Source: Candidatus Melainabacteria bacterium
GTDB taxonomy: Bacteria; Cyanobacteriota; Vampirovibrionia; Obscuribacterales; Obscuribacteraceae
Direction: 5' to 3'
NCBI GenBank assembly: GCA_016716405.1
Contig: JADJWK010000002.1
Coordinates: 310,001-374,000 of the forward strand
DNA length: 64,000 nucleotides
A program made the translations under genes and the position numbers. Below are positions 18,001 through 27,033 of the stretch, in pieces. Below the pieces are notes generated by a model. The model did no database searches, was not told where the DNA came from, and was given only the letters and a program-made list of their open reading frames with translations. How positions within the stretch are numbered: the stretch's first letter is position 1; every line of letters begins with the position of its first letter.

Positions 18001-19224
18001 GTGGTGTCCAGACTTACCAGAAGCTCGCTCCTTCTTCGGAATCGGTTCCTCATGGCTATGGTGTTACTGGTGGTGTCAATGGCCGTTGTCGCTCCGGCAC
18101 CGGCGGAGGCCAAGTCAAAGTCGAAGAAAACCAGCCATTCGCGCTCCCATAAGGCTGCGAGCAAGAAGAAATCCTCGTCGTCCCGGTCCGGTTCGCGCAA
18201 ATCTAGCCGTCATCGCGGCCGGCACAAGGCCAGCCATCACAAGCACAGCCGCAAGCACTGGCAGGCGGCCAGACCGCGCTATGCCTATCCCTATGACTTT
18301 TTCCTGATGGAGGCTCCGGACTTCGACCGCAGCCCGCTTCCTGCCGACGAGGCAGACGAGGTCATGCGCGCTTTCTGCAACGGCACCGCCGATAAGTACC
18401 CGGCCCGCACCCTGGTGAGAGCAGGCGTGGTCAAGCACTGCCCCCTGAAGGGAGGCATTTTCTGGCGCCGGGAGCCGGTCAAATATATCATCATGCACTC
18501 CACCGAGACTGGCCGTCCGATTGGCGCCGCCCGGGTGATCGACAGCTGGAACGGCCGGGGGCGCAGGCACCCCGGTGCCCAGTACGTGGTCGATCGTGAC
18601 GGCACCATTTTCCAGGCCGTGGACCCGGATCTCGCCACTGTGCATATCAATATTTTCAAGACTCTGCCAGGGATCAACAACGACAACAGTATCGGTATCG
18701 AGATGGTCCACGCCGGCAGCCAGGACTATCCCCCGGCTCTGCTCACATCGGTGATCCGCCTGGTCAACTATCTCCAGGAGCGTTATAACGTCGGCAATGA
18801 GAATGTCATCACTCACCGATACGCTCAACAGGGAGACCACACCGATCCGGTCAATTTCGACTGGGACGGCTTTATCTTCTCCAAGAATCAGCTGCGCAAG
18901 GACGCTCTGGCCTATAAAATGAACGAGATCCGCAGCAATTCGCGCTCCTGGACAGCCGCACCGCCGGCGACTCTTTCGGGAGCTCCGGCCTCGCAGGCAC
19001 CCGTCACCGCTGATGGTGTGACTGCTCCTGCCACTCCTGCCGATACCGATCTCGTACCGGCACCGCAGGCGGATCCGGACCGACCAGTCCCCGGCGCTCG
19101 GCCCGCCGCGCCCGAACCTGCCGCACCTGTCCCGTCGGCGCCCTCCACTCTCCTGCAATTGCGCGGTCCTATCGAGGTCAGTCCAGGCCAGGCGGAGATT
19201 CTCAATACTCCTTCCGCCAGGTAG
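18001..19224 (+). CDS. Exported N-acetylmuramoyl-L-alanine amidase (Amidase_2 fold)
   Basis: Peptidoglycan amidase of about 407 residues that cleaves the lactyl-alanine bond of muropeptides or wall. It has a signal peptide (hydrophobic core VLLVVSMAVVAPAPAEA), a very basic Ser/Lys/Arg/His-rich segment of about 50 residues, the zinc amidase domain (IIMHSTET with the first His ligand, GAQYVVDRDGTIFQ, HINIF, GIEMVHAG, THRYAQQGDHTDP) and a Pro/Ala-rich tail. The start could be TTG 17995, GTG 18001, GTG 18004 or ATG 18052; 18001 has the best spacing from AGAGG. The start region coincides with a repeated motif TTGCCGGTGGTGTCCAG. The basic linker might bind anionic wall polymers (inference). Confidence 0.88.
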   Translation: MVSRLTRSSLLLRNRFLMAMVLLVVSMAVVAPAPAEAKSKSKKTSHSRSHKAASKKKSSSSRSGSRKSSRHRGRHKASHHKHSRKHWQAARPRYAYPYDFFLMEAPDFDRSPLPADEADEVMRAFCNGTADKYPARTLVRAGVVKHCPLKGGIFWRREPVKYIIMHSTETGRPIGAARVIDSWNGRGRRHPGAQYVVDRDGTIFQAVDPDLATVHINIFKTLPGINNDNSIGIEMVHAGSQDYPPALLTSVIRLVNYLQERYNVGNENVITHRYAQQGDHTDPVNFDWDGFIFSKNQLRKDALAYKMNEIRSNSRSWTAAPPATLSGAPASQAPVTADGVTAPATPADTDLVPAPQADPDRPVPGARPAAPEPAAPVPSAPSTLLQLRGPIEVSPGQAEILNTPSAR

Positions 19225-19230
19225 CCTGAA

Positions 19231-19833
19231 TTACAGAGTTATCTCGACAAGGTTCCGGTATCGCGGGGGTCCCTCGCCGAACTCGCTTTCGATCAGGCAG
19301 ATCCTGTCGATGTTCTGTTTCAGAGGAATTACTTTTTCCAGTCCCCGAACCTCGCCGACCTCGGGTCTCGCCAGGTGGCTATCGGCCTGGTGCCCGGCGG
19401 CGCGCAGGCGCATCAGGGTGAGATGAGGCTTGAAAGCCTTTGGGCGCTTCTTCTGCTCTTGCGGACCGAATTCTCTCAGGGCGCCTCTGATGCGCCCCGC
19501 CAGTGTTTGGACCGGTGCCGGCGTTATATTGGCGGTGAGCACTCCCAGGCGGGCTCTCTGCGGGCTGGGCCAGATCTCCAGGCGGTCATAGGTGACCATC
19601 ATGTCGTGAAATTCCTTGCTGGCCCCGGCGCTTTCCAGTCTCGATGCCAGGGTGCCGATTTGTCGTTTTTCTATGTCCCCCAGGAAGAGCCAGGTGACAT
19701 GAATCTTCTCCGGCTCGACGAAGGCGACCTTCCTGCTCCAGGTCCCGGACAGGTGCTGATTCTCTTCTCGGAGCCCGGCGAAGAGCGAGCGCTCCGCATC
19801 GTTGAGGAAAGTGCCGACGAAAAGTCTGGGCAA
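19231..19833 (-). CDS. thpR: RNA 2',3'-cyclic phosphodiesterase (LigT family)
   Basis: Protein of 200 residues of the 2H phosphoesterase superfamily, which opens 2',3'-cyclic phosphate ends of RNA. The two catalytic His-x-Thr motifs are HVTWLFLG and HLTLMRL, and the N-terminal RLFVGTFL is typical. The start lies one base after the stop codon of the upstream membrane protein gene, so the two form an operon. It converges on the amidase gene with a six-base gap. The second half is slightly extended and basic but otherwise normal. Confidence 0.9.
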   Translation of the reverse strand: MPRLFVGTFLNDAERSLFAGLREENQHLSGTWSRKVAFVEPEKIHVTWLFLGDIEKRQIGTLASRLESAGASKEFHDMMVTYDRLEIWPSPQRARLGVLTANITPAPVQTLAGRIRGALREFGPQEQKKRPKAFKPHLTLMRLRAAGHQADSHLARPEVGEVRGLEKVIPLKQNIDRICLIESEFGEGPPRYRNLVEITL

Positions 19834-19834
19834 G

Positions 19835-20401
19835 CTATTCTTTCCTTTCGATGCGGTTCTTTAGCGCTTCCTCCACCCCTGCCGGACCACCCATCCCTTT
19901 GAGGACGAAAGCGGCTCCGACGGCGAAGGGGACCAGCATGAAAATGATACCCAGCATCGAGACAGGCACGAAATAGATGCGTAAGCCGCTGATGATGGTG
20001 AATACCAGGGTAAAGAGGCTGACAGCGGCGATCATCCAGCCCCAGAGGCTGCGCGAGTTATAGACGATCCAGCCGATCCCCAGAAGCAGGGGCATCAGAA
20101 GGAAGCCTATACTGCTTCCCGCGGATATTCCCCACCATGAGACATAGCCGCTGGTCACCTGGACATGCTGGAAAAGCATCAGCAGACCAAGGAGCAGGAG
20201 GGCGATGCCGCCGAAATAATGCATATCGGAGCGGCTCGCCGCCGGGTTGGAGGGGGAGCCGTGGCGCGCTGCCGGCACGTCTTTTGTGACCGTAGTGAGC
20301 TCGGTGCTGGTCTCGTCGGTCTTCAGCTCGGTGGTCTCCCTGAGAATCGCCGATTCGAGCTCCACCAGCTTTTTCTGGATTTCGTCGTCTTTCATCCTCA
20401 T
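19835..20401 (-). CDS. Four-helix membrane protein, family unknown
   Basis: Protein of 188 residues: a soluble, acidic, Thr/Glu-rich N-terminal 60 residues with heptad-like character (EIQKKLVELESAILRETTEL), then four membrane segments (about 62-82, 95-115, 120-141 and 147-168) and a short charged C-terminus. I do not recognise the family. Start can be ATG 20401 or ATG 20395 (MRMKDDE). It is cotranscribed with thpR, whose start follows its stop by one base; the pairing does not reveal a shared role. Confidence 0.7.
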   Translation of the reverse strand: MRMKDDEIQKKLVELESAILRETTELKTDETSTELTTVTKDVPAARHGSPSNPAASRSDMHYFGGIALLLLGLLMLFQHVQVTSGYVSWWGISAGSSIGFLLMPLLLGIGWIVYNSRSLWGWMIAAVSLFTLVFTIISGLRIYFVPVSMLGIIFMLVPFAVGAAFVLKGMGGPAGVEEALKNRIERKE

Positions 20402-20678
20402 CCGGGCATTCCCATTATTGCCGTTTTCCCCGGTTTCCCCTTGAATTTCTTTCTACAGCTTCCCGGGCCCGGGAAGAGCACTACTTAGCATAGCACCCGT
20501 TTCATTGCCAATAAAAAGGAATCTGGTTTGTTATGGATAGACAGGCTCAAATAAAGATCTATCGGTGTACTATCAATACTGATAATCCTGCACCATATAT
20601 GGCGGTGCACTTCCCGATAACATTTCTGGTAGGTTCTTCCGGAAGTGGCAACCGGTGCCGTTCTCGGCATTATTAATC
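20402..20678. other. Gene-free stretch between divergent genes
   Basis: The 362-bp gap 20402-20763 contains no convincing ORF. It is AT-richer than its surroundings and holds TATCAATACTGATA at 20571-20584, related to the TATCAATAGATA hairpin loops seen at 28141 and 46783. The rightward promoter is annotated separately; a leftward promoter for the membrane protein and thpR must also lie here, but I cannot place it. Confidence 0.5.
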
Positions 20679-20709
20679 TTGCTTGTGATCCTGCTCATTT
20701 GGGTATAAT
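20679..20709 (+). promoter_or_regulatory. Promoter of the exported glycosidase-like gene
   Basis: A perfect -10 box TATAAT lies at 20704-20709. The -35 is either TTGCTT (20679-20684, 19-bp spacer) or TTGTGA (20683-20688, 15-bp spacer). Expected start near 20716, leaving a leader of about 48 bases before ATG 20764. Confidence 0.6.
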
Positions 20710-20763
20710 GGTGATCAACCAAGCTTCACGCCCGGCGTCACATTTACTAGAAAGTCCTGTGCC

Positions 20764-22095
20764 ATGAAATCTTTCCGCTTCAAAGCCCTGCTTTCCGCCC
20801 TCGCCCTCAGTCTCGTAGCTGGCAGCTTCTTTTCCGGAGCGCGAGCCGGCGAGCTCAATCCCCCTCTCAATCCCCCACCAGGAATAGCGGACGGGCCGGG
20901 AATCTGGATGAACCTCTGGAGCTATCCCAGAGGCGATCTGGACGCTTATTGCCTGAACCTGCACAACCACGGCATCCGCAATCTCTTCATCCAGACCTCC
21001 AGGAGCAATACCGAGTCTCTGCGTCAGAAAGAACTCCTGGGCAATCTCATCGATACCTGTCACAAATACAAGATCCGCACAATCGCCTGGTCTTTCGCTT
21101 TCCTCGAGTCGCCGGTGAGCGACGCTCACAAGCTTGTCGATGCCGCTCGTTTCAAGACCCCACGGGGCAGTGGTTTCGACGCGGTGGCCGCCAATCTCGA
21201 GAAGGATCTCACCGCCTCCCGGGTGGAGCAGTACAGCAAAGTCCTCCGGGATGAGCTCGGCCAGGGCTATCCGATGGTGGCTGTGGTTTTCAGCCCCCTG
21301 AACAAAGCTCCCCAGGTCGCCCGTACACCCTGGAAGCTGCTCGATCGCTATTATGATGTCATCGCCCCCATGAACTACTGGAACAGCAAGTACAAGAAGT
21401 TCGACCCCTATCAATACACCATGGACACAGTCAAAGAAGTGCGGCATCTTGTCGGCCGCCCGGATGTGGAGGTCCATGTGATCGGTGACGGCATGAAGAC
21501 CGGCGGCGAGGAGATCAAGTCTTTCATGAAGGCCTGCATGGACTGCGGCGCCACCAGCGCCAGCCTCTATCCCTTCCACCAGGTCACCGAAGAGCAGTAC
21601 AGGACACTTTCTTTCTACTCTGAGTATTTTCCGGTCAACTCGCGCTACCGCCTGGCCGCTTTCAAGGAGCTCAAGTCCCAGGGGGCTTTCCCCCGGGTGG
21701 GTCTTGATCCCTCGAGACCGATCAGCCGGGGCGAGTACTATCAGACCCTTGCCGGTCGGCTCACCGGCAGGGCTACCCTGGACGCCCCGGAATCCGAGAA
21801 GATCCTCTCGTCCTATGGATTCTTTACCGATATACCGGCGCAGAGCCAGACTCTCGATTCAGCCATCAGCCATCGCGAGGCTTACAAGCTCGCCGCCCGC
21901 CTGGTACAGGCTCGCTCGAGAGCTGCTGCTCGCGGGGTGAAGACAGACGGCGCCAATCCGGTCAATTTATTCAAGGCTAACAAACGGGCCGATCGCTGGT
22001 TCGTGCAGCCGGCTTCCGCGGAGACCACCCATCCTCGTTTCGAGACCCTCAACTATCTCGATGCCGCCCAGATCATCCTGGCGACGACCCCCTGA
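20764..22095 (+). CDS. Exported glycoside-hydrolase-like TIM-barrel protein with SLH-like tail
   Basis: Protein of 443 residues. A signal peptide (about 1-28, ending GARA) is followed by a barrel-like region (about 30-280) with GIWMNLWSYPRGDLDAY, IRNLFIQTSRS, IRTIAWSFAFL, YDVIAPMNYWN and GATSASLYPFH, reminiscent of uncharacterised glycoside-hydrolase-like proteins. The last 130 residues contain FPRVGLDPSRPISRGEYYQ and YGFFTDIP, resembling S-layer homology units, which attach proteins to wall polymers. The catalytic residues cannot be assigned with confidence, so hydrolase activity is a hypothesis. The gene has its own promoter and a terminator. Confidence 0.65.
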   Translation: MKSFRFKALLSALALSLVAGSFFSGARAGELNPPLNPPPGIADGPGIWMNLWSYPRGDLDAYCLNLHNHGIRNLFIQTSRSNTESLRQKELLGNLIDTCHKYKIRTIAWSFAFLESPVSDAHKLVDAARFKTPRGSGFDAVAANLEKDLTASRVEQYSKVLRDELGQGYPMVAVVFSPLNKAPQVARTPWKLLDRYYDVIAPMNYWNSKYKKFDPYQYTMDTVKEVRHLVGRPDVEVHVIGDGMKTGGEEIKSFMKACMDCGATSASLYPFHQVTEEQYRTLSFYSEYFPVNSRYRLAAFKELKSQGAFPRVGLDPSRPISRGEYYQTLAGRLTGRATLDAPESEKILSSYGFFTDIPAQSQTLDSAISHREAYKLAARLVQARSRAAARGVKTDGANPVNLFKANKRADRWFVQPASAETTHPRFETLNYLDAAQIILATTP

Positions 22096-22124
22096 ACGGG
22101 CATTCGGCTCCGGAGATGGTGCTT

Positions 22125-22149
22125 GACGACTCCCGGAGTATCGTCTTTT
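22125..22149 (+). terminator. Rho-independent terminator
   Basis: GACGACTCC (22125-22133) pairs with GGAG-TA-TCGTC (22135-22145, two-base bulge), followed by TTTT. It lies 30 bp after the stop of the glycosidase-like gene. Confidence 0.6.
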
Positions 22150-22308
22150 GACGGTGCAGGGTTTATCATATGAATATATCCTCGACGAAAGCCAGCAAGT
22201 CTCTTTGCTACCTCTGAAATCAACGCGTTTGAAAATTGAGCTCCGGCAACCCGAGGGTTGTCGGTCCTCGTCTGTTTAGAAAGGCTCTTAGAGCAAGGAG
22301 GAATATCG

Positions 22309-22899
22309 ATGCATGTTCAGGTGACAGGACGAAATATTGACCTGACTCCGGCTTTGAAAGACTATCTCGTCGACAAGCTTCAAAGAGCGCAGAAGCATTT
22401 CGACCACGATCTCGATTGCAAAGCCAGGCTGAGTGTCGCCCGCAACCCGTCGATCGCTCGCAGCCAGACCGCCGAAGTGACCATCAAGGTCAACGGTCAG
22501 GTGATCAGGGGCGAGGAATCCACCGAGAATATGTACGCCTCCATCGACCTGGTGGCCGACAAGATCGAGCGCCAGCTCCGCAAGTACAAGACACGCTACT
22601 ACCAGAAAGGCAACAAGGTCAGGGACAAGCGCGGGCCCAGCCCGGCCGAGTTCGATGCCAGCGCCCTGCCTGACAGCGATGAGGTAGTCCAGCAGGATAT
22701 GGCCCTGGAGGGAGTGCGACCCAAGATCGTCCGCTCCAAGAAATTCGCCCTCAAGCCCATGTCCCCTGAGGAAGCCTGCAAGCACATGGACCTTCTCGGC
22801 CATGATTTTTTCATGTTCGTCAATCTGGACACCAGCAAGGTCTGCACTGTCTATCACCGGCGGGACGGCAATTACGGCTTGATCGAGCCTGAATACTGA
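22309..22899 (+). CDS. hpf: Ribosome hibernation promoting factor, long form
   Basis: Protein of 196 residues that binds the decoding site and dimerises 70S ribosomes into inactive 100S particles in stationary phase. The N-terminal S30AE domain begins MHVQVTGRNIDLTPALKDYL and includes YASIDLVADKIERQLRKYK; an acidic linker (about 100-140) leads to the C-terminal dimerisation domain with KKFALKPMSPEEA and VYHRRDGNYGLIEP. ATG 22309 is preceded by AAGGAGG. Length is normal for the long type found in cyanobacteria and Gram-positives. Probable stress or stationary-phase control is not visible in the sequence. Confidence 0.95.
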   Translation: MHVQVTGRNIDLTPALKDYLVDKLQRAQKHFDHDLDCKARLSVARNPSIARSQTAEVTIKVNGQVIRGEESTENMYASIDLVADKIERQLRKYKTRYYQKGNKVRDKRGPSPAEFDASALPDSDEVVQQDMALEGVRPKIVRSKKFALKPMSPEEACKHMDLLGHDFFMFVNLDTSKVCTVYHRRDGNYGLIEPEY

Positions 22900-23120
22900 G
22901 CGAACTGGAAACATTCCAGCATCGCTTGACGTCTGCTTCTTCTGACATCCAGATACCCGGTTAACAAAGGACCAACTTTGTCTAGCGGCGATCGCCTGCA
23001 CCTGGGGCGATCGGAGACATGTATGTCTTTTCAGGGATCAAATCTAGTAGAAAGCCCATTAAAGTATCCGGAGAATCAATTACAATCCATAGTTGAATTC
23101 ATTCTCTTAGTATCGATGTC

Positions 23121-26100
23121 GTGTCTCTTGACTTTTGGGGTGGTGCAGACTTGGAGCTCAATTATTCTCGGAAAAACAGGCAGTATCTCGCGCTGGCTTT
23201 GTCGATCATGCTCGCCGGTACGGCACCATTTACGGTGACCGCTGCCCACGCCACCAGTAACGAGGTGATCATGCTCAACAACGATGGCGTAAGAGCCCTG
23301 AATGCCTCCAACTTCCAGCTCGCCATCCAGAAGTTCAAGGAAGCCCTCAAGCTCGATAGCTCCTACGAGAAGGCCAGGACAAATCTTGCCATCGCCTATA
23401 ACAACTACGGACTGCAGCTCCAGTCGAATCCCATGCAGGCGCTCGTCCAGTTTCATGAATCCCTGGCTATCGATCCGAATCTCGAGACCACACGCAAGAA
23501 CATCGACGGCATTATCCGGCTGATGAACCGCGATCCCAACAAGTTCGAGGATCGCGTCGACCTCGGCGACGCTGCCCGCAAGAGCGCCCAGTGGAATGGC
23601 GCTATCGTCGAGTATCAGGCTGCTCTCCAGATCAAGAACGACGCGGCTGTGCACGAGAAGCTAGGCGACGTATTTCGCACACGTTTGATGTTCGATAAGG
23701 CGATCAACGAATACAAGCTTGCTGCCCAGGTAAAGAACACCGCCCAGATTCAGGTGAAGCTTGGCCAGGCTTATCAGTCCAACAAGGATCTGAACGGGGC
23801 TATCACCGCCTATGGTGATGCGCTTCGTCTCAATCCCAACGACACCGATGTGCAGGCGGCCCTGGTAGCCGGCTGGAACGATGCTCTCAAAGCCAATCCT
23901 CTGGCGCCCGAAAACCATATCGGTCTGGGTCAGGCTTATCAGGTGAGCGGCGATTTCGGCCAGGCCGAAGCAGAATACCGCCAGGCTGTTGTTTTCGCCA
24001 AGAGCCGTCCGGATCTCCGGGCCAAGGCTCTGCAGCTTCTCGAGGCTCTGCCCCTGGAGAAGAAGAAAGCCGAAGTCCAGAAGCATATCGACAATGGTGT
24101 CGAATACCAGACCAAGGGCAACTATGCGGCCGCGGAGCAGGAATACAAGCTGGCACTGGCTGGCGGACCCAACAATCCGACAGTCTGGGCCAACCTCGGC
24201 ACTCTCTATCAGGCCATGAAAGAGTTTGCCAAGGCTCTCGAGTGCTACCAGAAAGCCCTCTCCATCGACGCCAAGAACGAGGTCGCCCTGGAGGGCGTGA
24301 AGACCGCTTCGGCCGCCAAGAAAGACCAGGACATCGAGAACCTCTCCAAGCAGGGGGCCGATCTCTTCAGAGCCGGACAGTTCGACAAGGCTATCGCCAT
24401 CTACAACCAGCTCCTGCAGTTCGATCAGAAGGACGCGGCTACTTATTTCAACCTCGGTGCCGCCTATCAGGCGAAGAAAGACATCGACACGGCCATATCC
24501 AATTACAGGCTGGCGGTGCAGTTCGACAAAGACAACAAGCAGTATTCCCAGGCCCTGGATGACGCGATCGGTGCCAAGGCCGAGCCTATTATCCAGAAAG
24601 CGATCAAGGCTCACGAAGCCAAGGATTATGCTACCGCCGTCGAGCTCTACACCGAGGCTCTCAAGCTCAGACCCAATAACGACGAGGTCTGGTACAACCT
24701 GGCCTCGGCCCAGTATTCGCGTCAGGACTACCAGAACGCCGAGAAAGCTTATCAGGCAGCTTATAAGATCGACCCGAAAGGAAGGGTGGACGATCTCTAT
24801 TTCATCGGCACCATCGAAGAGCATTTCGGTCACGGTCCCGAGGCTCTCACCCAGTACAAGAACTATGTCCAGAAAGCCCCGGGCGGCAGATATCTGAGTG
24901 CCGCAAACGATCGTATCAATGCCCTCATGAAAAACATCGGGGACACTATCAAGATCAAGTCCGAGACCGAGATCGCCGACGAGAAAGCCGCCGCCGATGC
25001 CTACAACGCCGCCGTGCAGTTGCAGCAGCAGAAGCAATACGATCAGGCCATCGCCAAGTACAAAGAAGCCCTGGCTAAAAAGCCGGTGGCCGATTATCTC
25101 TACTCCCTGGGCACTTGCTACCAGGCCAATAAGAATTACGACCTGGCCATGGATGCTTACAATCAAGCCAAGGCTCTGGATAAAGACAACAAAGACATCG
25201 ACGCCGCCGTGAAGCTCCTGAAAGAGGATCAGGCCCAACCCCTGGTGCAGGATGCTATCGACAAGCAGAAAGCCGGGGATCTGGCCAATGCCATCACCGG
25301 TTATCAGAAAGCACTACAGCTGGTGCCGGAGAATGCCGCAATCTGGACCAACCTGGGCTCGGCGCAACAAGCTGCAGACGATTTCCAGCAAGCCCGGGTC
25401 TCCTACCAGAAAGGCTACGATCTCGATAAAAAAGGACAGGTCGGCAACCTCTATCTCATGGGGGCCATCGATGAGAACTATGGCAAAGGTCCGCAAGCAA
25501 AGGCTCTCTACGATCAGTACCTGAAGCTCGATCCCTCCGGGGCCTATGCTCAGCTTGCCAGAGGCAGAAGCGATGCCCTGGCCAAAAACATAAGCAACAC
25601 CGAGAAGCTCACCACCTCCGGCCAGCGCAAGAACCTTGCCGAAGCCTCCGACGCTTACAACAAAGCAGTCGAGCTCTATAACCAGAAGAACTGGGATCAA
25701 GCTCTGGCCGAAGGGCAGAAAGCCGTGGCAGCCATGCCGGACGAGCCTGCCTATGTCTATTTCCTCGGCACCGTGCAGCAGCAGAAAGGCAATCTGGATG
25801 ATGCTGCCTCGCAATACAAGAAAGCTCTGGCCATGACCAGAGACGCCGAGGAGAAAAAGCAGTTCCAGCAAGCCCTCGACTATGTCACCGGCATGAAATC
25901 AGGACCGCTCCTGGAAGACGCCAACAAGAAATACGGGGAGAAAGACTACCAGGGCGCCGCCGCCGCCTACCAGAAAGTTCTGGATCTCGATCCCACCAAT
26001 GCCGGCGCCCTTACCTTCCTCGGCGCTTCCCAGCAGAATCTCGGCAATTTCCCGGAAGCCATGAAAGCGTATGAGAAGGGATTCCAGGCGGGCGGCAAGG

Positions 26101-26948
26101 ATGCTGCCGATTGTCTCTATTTCCTGGGCGCTCTCTACGAGAACGCCAGCCAGGCGCCGAAAGCCATCGAGTATTACACGAAATATCTGCAGAACGCCCC
26201 GTCGGGTCCTTACAAGGACGCTGCCCAGGGTCGTATCGACGCCCTGCGCAAGAATCCCGCCGACGTGCAGAAGATCATGACTGCCGCCCAGCAACAGCAG
26301 GGCGCCGAGGCTCAGCAGGCATACGCGGAAGCCGTGGATCTGCAGCAAAAGCAACAATACGACGAAGCCATAGCGGCGTATCAGAAAGCGATTGCCGCGG
26401 CCCCCAGCGAGCCGGCTTATTATTACGGCATGGGTACAGCCTATCAGGCTAAGAACGACCTGGACAATGCCCTCAAGAATTACGAGAAAGCTGCCGGCAT
26501 GAATCCCGCGGAGAAGGCTTACAAAGACGCCATCGCCGGGGTCAAGCAGATCCAGGCGGCACCGCTTCTCGAATCGGCCTACAAGAAGCAGACCACGGAT
26601 CTGGGCGGGGGCAAGTATGATATGGCCGGGGCGATCGCCGACTACAATTCGGCCCTCAAGCTCAACGACGACGCCTCCACCCACAATAACCTGGGCACCG
26701 CCTATCAGGGCAATAACCAGCTCCAGGACGCCCTCAGGGAGTACAGCAAGGCAATCTCCATGGATGCTGCCCTGGCAGACGCCTACTATTACCGGGCTAC
26801 CTGTTACGAGCAGCTCAACAATCCCAGGGGAGCTGTCGCCGACTATCGCAAATATCTGCAACTGGCGGGCACAGGCCAGTACGCCAATGACGCCAGAGAG
26901 CGACTCAAGCAGCTCGCCCCGGCCGCTCCCAAAGGCAAACGGCGCTAG
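23121..26948 (+). CDS. Giant exported TPR protein
   Basis: Protein of 1275 residues from GTG 23121, or 1265 from TTG 23151; neither has a clear ribosome binding site. A Sec signal (hydrophobic core YLALALSIMLAGTAPFTV, cleavage near AHA) is followed by TPR units almost to the C-terminus. Blocks of TPRs alternate with a longer recurring module containing YxxYLKxxPSGxYxxxAxxRxxAL, seen four times (residues about 590, 815, 1035 and 1250), suggesting internal duplication of a unit of about 220 residues. The mature protein is rich in Lys, Ala and Gln and ends KGKRR. It should be a periplasmic or surface scaffold; partners are unknown. The next gene is also an exported TPR protein. Confidence 0.8.
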   Translation: MSLDFWGGADLELNYSRKNRQYLALALSIMLAGTAPFTVTAAHATSNEVIMLNNDGVRALNASNFQLAIQKFKEALKLDSSYEKARTNLAIAYNNYGLQLQSNPMQALVQFHESLAIDPNLETTRKNIDGIIRLMNRDPNKFEDRVDLGDAARKSAQWNGAIVEYQAALQIKNDAAVHEKLGDVFRTRLMFDKAINEYKLAAQVKNTAQIQVKLGQAYQSNKDLNGAITAYGDALRLNPNDTDVQAALVAGWNDALKANPLAPENHIGLGQAYQVSGDFGQAEAEYRQAVVFAKSRPDLRAKALQLLEALPLEKKKAEVQKHIDNGVEYQTKGNYAAAEQEYKLALAGGPNNPTVWANLGTLYQAMKEFAKALECYQKALSIDAKNEVALEGVKTASAAKKDQDIENLSKQGADLFRAGQFDKAIAIYNQLLQFDQKDAATYFNLGAAYQAKKDIDTAISNYRLAVQFDKDNKQYSQALDDAIGAKAEPIIQKAIKAHEAKDYATAVELYTEALKLRPNNDEVWYNLASAQYSRQDYQNAEKAYQAAYKIDPKGRVDDLYFIGTIEEHFGHGPEALTQYKNYVQKAPGGRYLSAANDRINALMKNIGDTIKIKSETEIADEKAAADAYNAAVQLQQQKQYDQAIAKYKEALAKKPVADYLYSLGTCYQANKNYDLAMDAYNQAKALDKDNKDIDAAVKLLKEDQAQPLVQDAIDKQKAGDLANAITGYQKALQLVPENAAIWTNLGSAQQAADDFQQARVSYQKGYDLDKKGQVGNLYLMGAIDENYGKGPQAKALYDQYLKLDPSGAYAQLARGRSDALAKNISNTEKLTTSGQRKNLAEASDAYNKAVELYNQKNWDQALAEGQKAVAAMPDEPAYVYFLGTVQQQKGNLDDAASQYKKALAMTRDAEEKKQFQQALDYVTGMKSGPLLEDANKKYGEKDYQGAAAAYQKVLDLDPTNAGALTFLGASQQNLGNFPEAMKAYEKGFQAGGKDAADCLYFLGALYENASQAPKAIEYYTKYLQNAPSGPYKDAAQGRIDALRKNPADVQKIMTAAQQQQGAEAQQAYAEAVDLQQKQQYDEAIAAYQKAIAAAPSEPAYYYGMGTAYQAKNDLDNALKNYEKAAGMNPAEKAYKDAIAGVKQIQAAPLLESAYKKQTTDLGGGKYDMAGAIADYNSALKLNDDASTHNNLGTAYQGNNQLQDALREYSKAISMDAALADAYYYRATCYEQLNNPRGAVADYRKYLQLAGTGQYANDARERLKQLAPAAPKGKRR

Positions 26949-27033
26949 GAGCTATTGACAAAAATTGAGGAAAACTGCGGTATCATTTTGAGCCTATCTT
27001 CTTCGCACGTCCTCTTTCGAGGGAGCTCAGCTC

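Noticed and set aside
23661..25238. Antisense Leu/Val/Gly-rich frames opposite the giant TPR gene, looking membrane-like
   Set aside because: The hydrophobic look comes from the complement of Lys/Gln/Asp codons in TPRs, not from a real membrane protein.
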